Origin: DATIHF01 sp035480955
GTDB lineage: Bacteria; Patescibacteriota; Microgenomatia; Woykebacterales; RBG-16-39-9b
DNA: 18,550 nucleotides
Assembly (NCBI GenBank): GCA_035480955.1
Contig: DATIHF010000080.1
Span: 1 to 18,550 of the forward strand
Reading direction: 5' to 3'
The position numbers and the translations under genes were made by a program. A model generated the notes under the pieces. It was not told where the DNA came from. It worked only from the letters and a program-made list of their open reading frames with translations, and searched no databases. Each line of letters starts with the position of its first letter. Position 1 is the first letter of the stretch. Below, piece by piece: positions 1 to 7,907 of the stretch.

Positions 1-450
1 ACACTGATTCTTTTCAAAGATAACTATGATGTTAAGAGTTTCTTATCACTAGAGGAGTATTACGATGATGATTTGCCCGCTTACTACCAAGCCTTGCAAT
101 CAGCCTCTGATCAACTCGTTGTCGAGGAAACCGATCGGGACCTCACCGCCTGGCTGGAATATTTCACTCTTGGTTTGGCAGTTGAGATTACAAGAATTAA
201 GGATAAAGTCAAAAAGCTTTCAGTTGACCTTAGATTAAAAGGAAAACAAGGTCAGATTACCCTAAACGAGCGGCAAATAAAAATAATTGAATATTTAGAT
301 AAAAATGGTCAAATAAATAACGCTATTTTCCGTGAATTATTTCCCATGGTCTCCGATGACACAATTTTGCGGGATTTGAAGAGTTTGATGACAAGTAAAA
401 TCGTCAAGAAAAAAGGCTCAACCAAAGCATCCGTTTATATTTTGAAATAG
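1..450 (+). CDS. Fic-family protein, C-terminal part (5' truncated by window edge)
   Basis: The reading frame is open from base 1 to the TAG at 448-450 (149 codons visible), so the gene begins upstream of the window; the TTG at 73 is not a credible start. The stretch SLEEYYDDD near the left edge and DLTAWLEYF further on match the region that follows the Fic core in bacterial Fic-domain proteins. The last ~65 residues (from LNERQIKIIEYL) have the helix-turn-helix and wing pattern of the winged-helix domain that many Fic proteins carry at the C-terminus. Fic enzymes usually transfer AMP from ATP to a hydroxyl side chain of a target protein. The catalytic HPFxxGNGR motif would lie upstream and cannot be seen, so activity is not assessed. 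The gene is convergent with the next one and the two stop codons abut. Confidence 0.75.
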   Translation, partial: TLILFKDNYDVKSFLSLEEYYDDDLPAYYQALQSASDQLVVEETDRDLTAWLEYFTLGLAVEITRIKDKVKKLSVDLRLKGKQGQITLNERQIKIIEYLDKNGQINNAIFRELFPMVSDDTILRDLKSLMTSKIVKKKGSTKASVYILK

Positions 451-3400
451 TTAGGTGAGTTTCGGCGGGGCTTTAACTTTAGGTTCTTCTTGGCGTCTGA
501 TGAGTAAATAAATTGCTGCTGCCAAAAAGATCAGCCCGACTGCACCGACCACAATCCAGCGAGGTAGAGAAGTGATCGCGACGTAAGTTTGGGAAATAAT
601 TGCCAAAACTAGTGCCGAGATCCCCAGGTAAAGATAATTCTTGTAGGTGAGTGAAATCCCGACCAAGATCAAAATTATTCCCTCAACTCCCAACAGTAAG
701 GCGTAGAGGGCCGTGTGCTCGGCTCCAAAAGACTGCCAGAGCGTTGGAAGTAGCAGAAAAGCTAAACCAGTGTAATCAAGAATATCTTTGTAAGCGGGGC
801 GACTGGCGCGCTTCTGGAGGTAAGCGAGTGCCATGAAATAAAGCCCGAGAGGGAGAGTGTAAGATTGCGTTTCATGAATACCAAGATAGTTGACTTGCCA
901 AAGGTAGGTAAGCATACCAACAGCTGAGGCAAAATAGCCAAAGAAGTTTATCTTGTTGAAGTAAGCCTCAACACTGTAAAGCAGAGTTGCCGCGTAAGAA
1001 CTAATCAGAGCGTTTCTTTCCAGACCAGCGTAGGCGTTATCTGATATGTAACGATTAGTGTTGTAGTCATAATAGGTTGAATTGGAGGCAGAGTGGCCAA
1101 AAATTCCGAAAACTAAAGCATTGACCCCAACTCCAACGAGCCCAGTAAAACGGTAAATTTGTTCCAATTTTTTTGGTAGGGCGAAAGAAACTGAGTAAAA
1201 AAGGTAGGCTAAAGCCGAAAAAGCAAAGGGATAATAAATTAATTTCACTTCGAAAGTTCTCAAAACAGACCAGGTTGAAAGGTAGAAAAGAGCATTGGAA
1301 AGATAAAGCATTTGGTTTTTGCCAAAACGAATTGCTGCATCTAGTGTCAAAACCGCGGCAGTTAGGTTGGCGATTGCAAAGTATTTAGCCTCAGTTGCAG
1401 TGAAAAGAGAGCCAATGATGATGTTAAACAAGGCAGCGTAGATAAAAGCAAAGGAGAATTTCTCGGACACTTTATTCTTCAGATAAATAGCCAAAGCATA
1501 AAAAATCACACTGATTGCCACGTAAGCGAGACCAATCAAGTAAGGCCTGCTCTCAAGGGAAAGCAGTTTTCCAAAGTACCAGTAGGTTGAGATGCCGATG
1601 AAAATGATGTTGAAGTAGAGAAAGAGTACTTCACGCTTTACATAAACTGCCGCAAGTCCAAGCAGGGCGGCCCAGGCCGCAAAGATTGTCACGTGCAAAG
1701 CAGCGAAGTTGGGTACAGAGAAAACAAAAACTAAGGTGGCGAAGGAAAGGCTGGTCACCAAAAGTGTATCAGAAGCGAGCCGACGAGACCCTTTGAGGAA
1801 GTAGGCGACTGGTATATAGGCGGAAGCAATTAATTCAACTAAGTAGCTTATTTTGAGGTTTTCCAGCCCAAAATGTTGCCCAACTACAAAGGCAGCAATT
1901 GGCAAAACAATTTCCGCCGCCACTAATGAGTAAATATTTTCTGAAACAACGTAAGAAGCTAGGTAGAAAAGTACTGCCAAGACCGCTCCTATAGAGAGCT
2001 CCTTTGTATAAAAAGAACCTCCTTGAGAGGAAATCAAAACCAAAAAAGCAACTAGAGTTGGGATCAGGATATTTGCACTGGTAAAGAAAGTTTTCGCTTC
2101 TTCAACAAAGACCTTCCTCAGTTTGTAAAAAGCACCAAGATAGACTATAGCAAGAAGCTCGATCAACAGCAGTAAACTAGCACTAGGCATCCCTAACCAA
2201 CGGCCACCAACAAATACTGTGATCGCCGCCAAAAACTCGCTGGCATACAAAAAACCAAGTTCGCGGTAGTAAAAGTAAGAGATCGAGTAATAAACAGTAG
2301 CTAGAACAGAAGAGATCGTCAAAGGTAGCGTAAAGGAGTTTATGGAGCCATTGACCAAAAACTGCAGCACCAAAACCAAGGGAAGTGCAATTTGGCTTCC
2401 TAGAGCGAGAGCTCTTGAGGGTTCAAAGTAGCGCTTTTTAAGTGAAAAGCTAACTACGATATACCCAACTAAAATAGCCTCGAGTAAGTTGAGGATGTAA
2501 GAGTTTTGCCAATGTAGATATTTTCCAGTTAGAGAAACAAAGACAAGCGAAACAAACTCGGTTATGAAGATAAACGTTCTCTGTCGATAAACTAGATAAG
2601 AAAGAGCGTAGAAGACGCTGGCAAACAAACTTGAAAGAACTAAAGGCAGAGTGAAGCCATCAAAGAAACTATTTGTCGCTATCTGACCGATCAGAGCAGC
2701 CGGAAAGGCGATTTGAGATCCTAGTGCTAGAGCCTTTGCTTCTTTAGGGTAGCGTTCTTTGATTAGCAAACTTGTAGCAAGGTAAACAAAAATCACAACT
2801 TCTACCCCATTGAGGAGGTAGTTAGTTTGGAAAGTTAAATATTTCCCAGTTAGGAAAAGAAAGACAAGAGACAATATCTCAGAGGCTACTAAAAAGTTTT
2901 TCTGTCGGTCAAAACTGTAGGCAACTAAGTAGTAAAGAGTCGCAATTAGACTAGCGAGCACTACTTCAATGCTATAGAGCGAGCCTTCTAACGAAGCAAG
3001 AGAAAAGCCCCACAACAAAAACAAAGGCATGATGATATTGGCAGAAATTGAAAGAGGTTTAGTAAAGATTTTCCTGGTTTCTTCAGTTGGCTTATTGAAA
3101 AGTCTGGTGGCTAAAAGAAGCAGAAACGCAAAGACAATTCCCGCTAGAATATAAAATTCTTGAGAGAGGGAAAGTGTATTTACCCCCGCTAAAAGAGTCG
3201 AAAGCCCCCCAAAACCCGCAATGTAAGTATAAAAAGGGTGTTTGATGTAGTAGGCCAAAGAGAAATAAACTGAGGCTGCAATGATCGAGGTAATTAACCA
3301 GACGATATTTGGACTAAAACCGTCCGGGCCAAGGACAAAGTTGTACCAGGAAAGACCACTGAAAGGTATCAACAATGCTCCAATGGCGATGAAAGTTGCC

Positions 3401-4011
3401 CCGGCGGTCTTGATCTTGGAAGTATTGTAAAACCAAAAACCAAACCCAAAGAAAGCGACGTTAAGTAAAGTCAAAACCAAGGCTTTGATTGAGCCATTGA
3501 GAGTCGCCCAGTTGAAACCAACAAAGATTGAGGCAGAAGCGATGATTAAAAAAGCCCCAATGTAGAGTAGTAAGTTGATTGAGTTGTCCGAGTACCAGTT
3601 GTCCCAAACCTTGCCCAAATCAACACTTTCTTTCGGTGGAGTGCTAGGAGTAGGGTTGCTGACTACTGCTTCTGTGGGTACAACTTGCTCAGTCAAAACA
3701 GTCGTAGCTGACGGAACAGCCACGATTGGAGTGTCGTTTGGATTTTGCAGAGCAAGTGAAACTTCTGGGGAGGGAACAGCGGGTATTTGGTAGGTCGATA
3801 ACTCCTTAATATATTCCTCGAGCTGTTTGGAAAGCTTTTTGTTAGGGTTTTTGGAAACTTGAGCAGTCAGGTCGGCAATTGCTGCTTGGAGAAATTGTTC
3901 ACGCGAAGCTAGGTTAGTTTGTCCTTTTTGACCAAAAATCCAGCGCAAAAAAGAAATTAAACCAATTAAATAGAAAAATGGTACACTAATGGCGAGCAGG
4001 AACCACAGCAT
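451..4011 (-). CDS. Giant polytopic membrane protein with tandem ~107-residue repeats (DUF2157-like)
   Basis: 1186 residues. One membrane helix lies at about residues 3-23. A charged helical stretch (about 28-72) and a Pro/Thr/Val-rich linker (about 76-130) follow, then an almost unbroken series of hydrophobic helices to about residue 1170 and a basic, Pro-rich tail. The segment LLLYIGAFLIIASASIFVGF (about 148-167) and the C-terminal pattern SLPRWIVVGAVGL followed by a hydrophobic helix and RRQEE resemble DUF2157-type membrane proteins. Residues from about 282 to 711 are tandem repeats: GKYL-type unit starts recur at residues 389, 496 and 603, with a weaker one at 712, each unit ending near a [FY]Y..SY...R motif and an A/E-rich helix. 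The start is chosen because a promoter ends 8 nt before this ATG. There is no Shine-Dalgarno site. The function is unknown; transport or a structural membrane role are both possible, and no catalytic motif is visible. Confidence 0.85.
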   Translation of the reverse strand: MLWFLLAISVPFFYLIGLISFLRWIFGQKGQTNLASREQFLQAAIADLTAQVSKNPNKKLSKQLEEYIKELSTYQIPAVPSPEVSLALQNPNDTPIVAVPSATTVLTEQVVPTEAVVSNPTPSTPPKESVDLGKVWDNWYSDNSINLLLYIGAFLIIASASIFVGFNWATLNGSIKALVLTLLNVAFFGFGFWFYNTSKIKTAGATFIAIGALLIPFSGLSWYNFVLGPDGFSPNIVWLITSIIAASVYFSLAYYIKHPFYTYIAGFGGLSTLLAGVNTLSLSQEFYILAGIVFAFLLLLATRLFNKPTEETRKIFTKPLSISANIIMPLFLLWGFSLASLEGSLYSIEVVLASLIATLYYLVAYSFDRQKNFLVASEILSLVFLFLTGKYLTFQTNYLLNGVEVVIFVYLATSLLIKERYPKEAKALALGSQIAFPAALIGQIATNSFFDGFTLPLVLSSLFASVFYALSYLVYRQRTFIFITEFVSLVFVSLTGKYLHWQNSYILNLLEAILVGYIVVSFSLKKRYFEPSRALALGSQIALPLVLVLQFLVNGSINSFTLPLTISSVLATVYYSISYFYYRELGFLYASEFLAAITVFVGGRWLGMPSASLLLLIELLAIVYLGAFYKLRKVFVEEAKTFFTSANILIPTLVAFLVLISSQGGSFYTKELSIGAVLAVLFYLASYVVSENIYSLVAAEIVLPIAAFVVGQHFGLENLKISYLVELIASAYIPVAYFLKGSRRLASDTLLVTSLSFATLVFVFSVPNFAALHVTIFAAWAALLGLAAVYVKREVLFLYFNIIFIGISTYWYFGKLLSLESRPYLIGLAYVAISVIFYALAIYLKNKVSEKFSFAFIYAALFNIIIGSLFTATEAKYFAIANLTAAVLTLDAAIRFGKNQMLYLSNALFYLSTWSVLRTFEVKLIYYPFAFSALAYLFYSVSFALPKKLEQIYRFTGLVGVGVNALVFGIFGHSASNSTYYDYNTNRYISDNAYAGLERNALISSYAATLLYSVEAYFNKINFFGYFASAVGMLTYLWQVNYLGIHETQSYTLPLGLYFMALAYLQKRASRPAYKDILDYTGLAFLLLPTLWQSFGAEHTALYALLLGVEGIILILVGISLTYKNYLYLGISALVLAIISQTYVAITSLPRWIVVGAVGLIFLAAAIYLLIRRQEEPKVKAPPKLT
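1879..3168 (-). repeat. Tandem protein repeat, about four units of ~107 residues inside the giant membrane protein
   Basis: Unit boundaries read from the translation are about residues 282-388, 389-495, 496-602 and 603-711. The spacing between successive unit starts is 107, 107 and 108-109. Conserved points are a G-[KR]-[YW]-L start, KALALGSQIAFP / RALALGSQIALP in the middle of units two and three, a [FY]Y-x-x-[SA]-Y signature near the end of each unit and a helix containing [AT]-E-[FI]. A fifth, more diverged unit may follow residue 712. DNA identity between units is clearly lower than protein similarity, so the duplication is old. Confidence 0.8.
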
Positions 4012-4019
4012 CTTGTTAA

Positions 4020-4049
4020 ATTATCTGCCTATATTAGAGGGTACGTCAA
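4020..4049 (-). promoter_or_regulatory. Predicted promoter of the giant membrane protein gene
   Basis: On the minus strand TTGACG (4049-4044) is followed after 18 nt by GATAAT (4025-4020). Only 8 nt separate the -10 box from the ATG at 4011, so the transcript would start at or within a couple of bases of the start codon. Confidence 0.55.
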
Positions 4050-4083
4050 GTTTGGAAGTTAATGAGCAGAAATCCTAGAATAG

Positions 4084-4113
4084 TTGATATTCAAAGTTAA
4101 CTATTGATATAGT
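4084..4113 (+). promoter_or_regulatory. Predicted promoter of the DNA ligase gene
   Basis: TTGATA (4084-4089), an 18-nt spacer, then TATAGT (4108-4113). The ATG lies 15 nt after the -10 box, giving a 5' leader of roughly 8-9 nt without room for a ribosome binding site. It is back-to-back with the promoter of the membrane protein gene in the 117-bp divergent gap. Confidence 0.5.
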
Positions 4114-4128
4114 AGCGCCAAACCTAAT

Positions 4129-5871
4129 ATGCAATTTACTAAGCTAGCAGAATTTTTTGAAAAATTAGAATCCGAAACAAAACGTAACGTACTGATACAA
4201 ATAATGTCAGACGTTTTTAAGGAAGCCACTCCAGCGGAGGTTGATAAGATCTGCTACTTACTTCAAGGAAGAGTGGTGCCTTTTTTTGACCCCACTGAGA
4301 TTGGTATGGCAGAAAAGATGGTCGAGCAGGCTGTTGCGGCTGCCTACAAGGTTCCCAGAGAGTCTGTAGCCGCTCTTTCTGGTAAAGAGGGTGATATGGG
4401 GCAAGCGGCCGCGCAACTGAACCAAAAAGCCAAGATTAAAGCGACCAATATCACAGTTTCCGAAGTTCACGAGAAACTTCTTAAAATCGCCCAAACTACC
4501 GGAGTAGGTTCAGTTGAGAAAAAAATCTCTCAACTTGCCGAATTGTTAAGTAAGGTTAATCCTGCTGGTGCCAAACATTTAGTTCGTGTCCCGCTCGGTT
4601 TGACCAGGCTTGGGATTGGCGACCCGACAGTTCTGGACGCTCTTTCGTTGGCAAAAACTGGAGAAAAAACGGATCGTAAAGCGCTCGAAGAAGCCTACAA
4701 CAAAACTTCAGACTTGGGTTATGTCGCCAAAATTTATTGGGACAAAGGACTGAAAGCGGTTAATCAAGTTGAACTTCTAGTCGGCAAACCGATGCGCCCC
4801 GCTCTAGCGGAGAGGCTGCCTGATGCCGAAGCAGTAGTCAAACGAATGGGAGATAAATTTGCGGTTGAACCTAAATTTGACGGTTTTCGTTGCCAGGTTC
4901 ACAAAGAAGGCAAATCAATTCGAATCTTTTCTCGCAATCTAGAAGATTTCACCAGTTCGTTTCCTGATCTAGTCAAAGGTTCGTTAGAGGAAATTGAAGC
5001 CAAAAGCGTGATACTTGAAGGGGAAGCTATTGCTTTCAACCCAGCCTCTGGTGAGTTCCTTCCGTTTCAAGAAACCACCAAACGCCGTCGTAAGTACGGA
5101 GTCGAGGAAGCGGCCGAGAAAATGCCCTTGAAACTTTTTTGCTTTGATTTGCTTTATCTCAACGGCAAAGATATCACCAAAGAACCTTATTCCGTTCGTC
5201 GGGAAAAGTTAAAAGAGATCATTCGTGATGATTCAGTCACGGTCAGGGAAGCTCAAGGCAAAATTGCCCACACCGCAAAAGATTTGACCGAACAGTTTGA
5301 AGAAGCGATCACCGAAGGGTTGGAGGGTGTGATGATCAAAAAATTAGACTCGCCCTATCAAGCAGGCGCGCGTAATTTCAACTGGATTAAGTTCAAAAGA
5401 ATGGTCGGCGGCGAGCTCTCTGACACAGTTGATTGCGTCTTACTTGGTTACCTCTACGGAACTGGAAAACGGACCAGTTTTGGGGTTGGAGGTCTGTTAG
5501 TAGGAGTTTACAATCCTAAAGAAGATAGGTTCGAAAGTATTAGCAGAATAGGTACAGGACTGACAGATGAAGAGTGGAGAAAGGTGAAAGAGATGGCTGA
5601 CAAAAACAAACTTGATCACAAGCCAGCCAGAGTCGAATCTCTCATCACCCCGTCAGTTTGGGTCGAACCTGAAATAGTTCTGGAAATTTTTGCGGACGAG
5701 ATTACCCGTAGCCCACTTCACAGCGCTGGCAAAACTGAGAGTGAACCAGGGTACGCGCTGCGTTTTCCTAGATTAGTTTCTTTTCGTGGGGATTCAAAAA
5801 GAGCTGAGGATGCGACTACTGTTGAAGAGATTGAAAAAATGTACAAAGCACAATTTAAGCACCTCAAATAA
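4129..5871 (+). CDS. lig: ATP-dependent DNA ligase, archaeal type
   Basis: Joins nicks in duplex DNA using ATP through an enzyme-AMP intermediate. At 580 residues it has the full three-part layout of archaeal/eukaryotic-type ligases: an alpha-helical DNA-binding domain (about 1-220), the nucleotidyltransferase domain and a C-terminal OB domain. Motif I is EPKFDGFR with the predicted adenylated lysine at K249; the SRN of motif Ia is at about 268-270; motif III is LEGE (296-299); motif IIIa is FCFDLLYLNG (337-346); motif IV is EGVMIKK (399-405); motif V is WIKFK (419-423). The tail ALRFPRLV...R followed by EDATTVEEIEKMY is typical of archaeal enzymes. Most bacteria use NAD-dependent LigA for replication; whether this protein replaces it or adds to it cannot be told here. 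It is convergent with the pilin gene, 21 bp apart. Confidence 0.95.
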   Translation: MQFTKLAEFFEKLESETKRNVLIQIMSDVFKEATPAEVDKICYLLQGRVVPFFDPTEIGMAEKMVEQAVAAAYKVPRESVAALSGKEGDMGQAAAQLNQKAKIKATNITVSEVHEKLLKIAQTTGVGSVEKKISQLAELLSKVNPAGAKHLVRVPLGLTRLGIGDPTVLDALSLAKTGEKTDRKALEEAYNKTSDLGYVAKIYWDKGLKAVNQVELLVGKPMRPALAERLPDAEAVVKRMGDKFAVEPKFDGFRCQVHKEGKSIRIFSRNLEDFTSSFPDLVKGSLEEIEAKSVILEGEAIAFNPASGEFLPFQETTKRRRKYGVEEAAEKMPLKLFCFDLLYLNGKDITKEPYSVRREKLKEIIRDDSVTVREAQGKIAHTAKDLTEQFEEAITEGLEGVMIKKLDSPYQAGARNFNWIKFKRMVGGELSDTVDCVLLGYLYGTGKRTSFGVGGLLVGVYNPKEDRFESISRIGTGLTDEEWRKVKEMADKNKLDHKPARVESLITPSVWVEPEIVLEIFADEITRSPLHSAGKTESEPGYALRFPRLVSFRGDSKRAEDATTVEEIEKMYKAQFKHLK

Positions 5872-5889
5872 TTGATTCCGTTGGATCAA
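5872..5889. terminator. Small hairpin between convergent ligase and pilin genes
   Basis: TTGAT-T-CC / GG-ATCAA with a 3-nt loop and one bulged T fills most of the 21-bp gap between the two stop codons, with an A/T-rich run (AAAATTT) on one side. It could be a weak bidirectional terminator. The stem is short and the call is tentative. Confidence 0.3.
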
Positions 5890-5892
5890 AAT

Positions 5893-6528
5893 TTAAAACG
5901 CACATGTGCCATTCGGTGGGTTTGTCTCCGTACAAACTAGGCCAACTGGATTAACATAAATGTAATAGTCGTCGCTTCCCTGGGTTACCTTAAAACTTGC
6001 AGGTTTGCTACCAGAAGATAGTAGGCCAGAGGTTGGATTCCGAGCTTCAGCTTGAGTCGCTGGGACTGCGGGTAAAAGATAAACATCCCCGCTAAAGTTA
6101 AAGTAAATTACCGGACCACTTGCGCCTGATGAGCTCGATGGAAGAGAACTGGTAGTGATGCCCGGGGTGAAGTTAATCGTTTGAGTAGAAGTAATTACTG
6201 GGTTACCACTTGCTGTATAACAGACAATTCCAGTGGTATAGCTACCACCACCAAGAGTGATAGTGGCGTAGGTTCCGTAAAAAGTTTTTGGGTCAGGGTC
6301 GCCGATGGGTGAGGTGCAGGAAGTAGGTTTACTGGCAGCAACAGAATCTGTTCTTAGCTGCCTCACCTGTGAAACCACCTCTTTAGCTTGATTTTGAAGA
6401 TCTTGGCGAGTTTTTGCATTATTAAAACTAGCAACCCCGATCGTTGACAGTATCACCAGTATTACAATCGAGATGAGGAGCTCAATGAGGGTAAACCCAG
6501 AGTTATTTAATTTGAAAGACTTGGACAT
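5893..6528 (-). CDS. Type IV pilin / pseudopilin with class III prepilin leader (GspH/FimT-like)
   Basis: 211 residues. A short positively charged leader (MSKSFKLNNSG) ends in glycine 11, followed by FTLIELLISIVILVIL, the classic prepilin peptidase site with the conserved glutamate five residues after cleavage, and then a single hydrophobic helix. After it comes a helical stretch VVSQVRQLRTDSVAAS, which resembles GspH/FimT-type minor pseudopilins, and a beta-rich globular domain. Four cysteines are visible, two of them close to the C-terminus (VCTETNPPNGTC), suggesting an extracytoplasmic disulfide loop. The protein would be processed by prepilin peptidase and assembled into, or act as a minor component of, a type IV pilus or related machine. 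No pilus assembly genes occur in the window, so it is an isolated pilin gene sitting between two DNA repair genes on the other strand. Confidence 0.88.
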   Translation of the reverse strand: MSKSFKLNNSGFTLIELLISIVILVILSTIGVASFNNAKTRQDLQNQAKEVVSQVRQLRTDSVAASKPTSCTSPIGDPDPKTFYGTYATITLGGGSYTTGIVCYTASGNPVITSTQTINFTPGITTSSLPSSSSGASGPVIYFNFSGDVYLLPAVPATQAEARNPTSGLLSSGSKPASFKVTQGSDDYYIYVNPVGLVCTETNPPNGTCAF

Positions 6529-6535
6529 TAGTTAA

Positions 6536-6565
6536 ATATTAACTCCTTGTCTTTAGCTAAGTCAA
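6536..6565 (-). promoter_or_regulatory. Predicted promoter of the pilin gene
   Basis: On the minus strand TTGACT (6565-6560) is followed after 18 nt by TAATAT (6541-6536), or after 17 nt by TTAATA. Seven nt separate TAATAT from the ATG, consistent with a leaderless mRNA. The AAGGAG at 6548-6543 lies 14 nt from the ATG, inside the promoter spacer, so it is unlikely to act as a ribosome binding site. Confidence 0.4.
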
Positions 6566-6575
6566 AAGTTAAAAT
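6547..6575 (+). promoter_or_regulatory. Possible promoter of the EndoQ-like gene
   Basis: TTGTCT (6547-6552), a 17-nt spacer, then TAAAAT (6570-6575), 32 nt before the ATG at 6608. It overlaps the predicted pilin promoter on the other strand, so the two could interfere. No Shine-Dalgarno sequence precedes the ATG. Confidence 0.35.
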
Positions 6576-6607
6576 TCAAAACTCTAAATCAGATTCAAAA
6601 ATCCATT

Positions 6608-7870
6608 ATGACTAAAATCGTCTCCGATCTTCATCTCCATTCTTCCTACGCACGAGCGACGAGCAAGGAGCTCAATTTTGACACTCTTTCTCTCTGGGCA
6701 AAAATCAAAGGGATAAATCTACTTTCGAGTGCAGATTTTACTCACCCAATTTGGGCAAAAGAGAGCCTAGAAAAGCTCAAAGAAGAGGGTAACGGACTCT
6801 TTTCCTACAAAGAATTAAGCTTTATGTTGGGAGCAGAAGTGAGCTGTATTTTTTCCCAGGGAGGGAAACTCCGCCGAGTCCACTTGCTTCTTTATGTCCC
6901 TAGCTTTGACGCGATGCAAAAAGTTAACACCGAGCTTGGGAAAAGAGGGAAACTAGGTTCGGACGGGCGACCAATACTGGGTTTGACCGCTAAAGCAGTC
7001 CTGGAGATCTTACTTTCAGCCGATGAAAACGCGATTATGATTCCTGCTCACGCTTGGACCCCTTGGTTTGGAGTCTTGGGACAAAACGGGGGCTTTGATT
7101 CACTGGAAGAGTGTTTTGGTGACCTAACTAAATATATTTACGCGGTTGAGACAGGATTGAGTAGTGATCCGCAAATGAATTGGCGTGTCAAAGAGCTTGA
7201 CGAGCGTTCGATAGTTTCTTTTTCTGATGCCCACAGTGCACCCAAGATGGGTCGGGAACTGACAATTTTCGACACTGAGCTGAGTTACCCTGGGATTTTG
7301 GAAGCATTGAAAAAGCAAAAAATCGAACAAACGATCGAGTTTTTCCCTGAAGAAGGCAAATACCACTATAACGGCCACCGCAACTGCAATTTCAAAGAAA
7401 CACCTTCTGGAACGGTAAAAAGGAACCTACTTTGTCCCAACTGCAAAAAACCGCTTACGATTGGGGTGATGCACCGAGTCGAGACTTTGGCAGAGAAGGA
7501 TCGCCCGGAAGGTTTCACCAATAAAAGCCGACCAGGCTTTTCTAAGTTTGTTCCACTTTTGGAAATAGTTGCTGAGACAAAAGGTTCACCTGTGGCTTCC
7601 CGGAAAGTTAAAGAATCCTATCACGAGCTGATCGAAAAACACGGCAGTGAAGTGGACATTCTTACGAAATTGAAAACAGAGGAGTTGGAAGAGCCTCGAC
7701 TGGCCGAGGCAATCGAGAAAGTCAGAAGAGAGGATATCTACATTGACCCAGGTTATGACGGAGTCTACGGTGAAGTCCACATTTGGAAAGACAAAGGGAA
7801 AAAAAGTAAAGAGCCTAAACAGATAGAGAAAGTAGAAGAAGAAACTCCTCAAATAAGACTTTTTGATTAG
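6608..7870 (+). CDS. EndoQ-like PHP-domain DNA repair endonuclease
   Basis: 420 residues. The N-terminal PHP metal-binding fold shows DLHLHSSYARATSK (D7, H9, H11), SSADFTHP (D43, H46), E77, H92, IPAHAWTPWFG (H148) and SFSDAHS (D207, H209). A zinc-finger-like part follows: YHYNGHRNC (H253, H257, C260) and CPNCKKPLTIGVMHRVE (C276, C279). After it comes a helical C-terminal region with a GYDGVYGEV segment. This order and these motifs match endonuclease Q, known from Thermococcales and some bacteria, which nicks DNA 5' of deaminated bases such as uracil and hypoxanthine and of abasic sites. The last ~30 residues are Lys/Glu-rich and end in QIRLFD, which resembles a PCNA/beta-clamp binding peptide (Q-[LI]-x-L-F); this is an inference. 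The nearby archaeal-type ligase could seal the repaired nick. Confidence 0.88.
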   Translation: MTKIVSDLHLHSSYARATSKELNFDTLSLWAKIKGINLLSSADFTHPIWAKESLEKLKEEGNGLFSYKELSFMLGAEVSCIFSQGGKLRRVHLLLYVPSFDAMQKVNTELGKRGKLGSDGRPILGLTAKAVLEILLSADENAIMIPAHAWTPWFGVLGQNGGFDSLEECFGDLTKYIYAVETGLSSDPQMNWRVKELDERSIVSFSDAHSAPKMGRELTIFDTELSYPGILEALKKQKIEQTIEFFPEEGKYHYNGHRNCNFKETPSGTVKRNLLCPNCKKPLTIGVMHRVETLAEKDRPEGFTNKSRPGFSKFVPLLEIVAETKGSPVASRKVKESYHELIEKHGSEVDILTKLKTEELEEPRLAEAIEKVRREDIYIDPGYDGVYGEVHIWKDKGKKSKEPKQIEKVEEETPQIRLFD

Positions 7871-7874
7871 TTTC

Positions 7875-7900
7875 TTCCACCTTTGCAAACAAAGGTGGAG
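7875..7900 (+). terminator. Perfect hairpin just downstream of the EndoQ-like gene
   Basis: CCACCTTTG (7877-7885) pairs perfectly with CAAAGGTGG (7890-7898) across a 4-nt loop; a T-A and a T-G pair extend the stem outward. It starts 4 nt after the stop codon. No T-run follows, so it may act as a 3' end stabiliser or a weak terminator rather than a standard intrinsic terminator. Confidence 0.5.
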
Positions 7901-7907
7901 CCAAATT

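Noticed and set aside
651..836. Short plus-strand open frame inside the giant membrane protein gene
   Set aside because: Arg-rich translation typical of the antisense of Leu/Ala-rich membrane helices; no promoter or ribosome binding site.
1879..3168. DNA-level tandem repeat that could signal an assembly artefact
   Set aside because: Repeat units differ strongly in nucleotide sequence while keeping protein pattern, so they are old duplications, not a collapsed or artificial repeat.
6543..6548. AAGGAG (minus strand) as ribosome binding site of the pilin gene
   Set aside because: It is 14 nt from the ATG, too far for normal pairing, and falls in the spacer of a plausible promoter.
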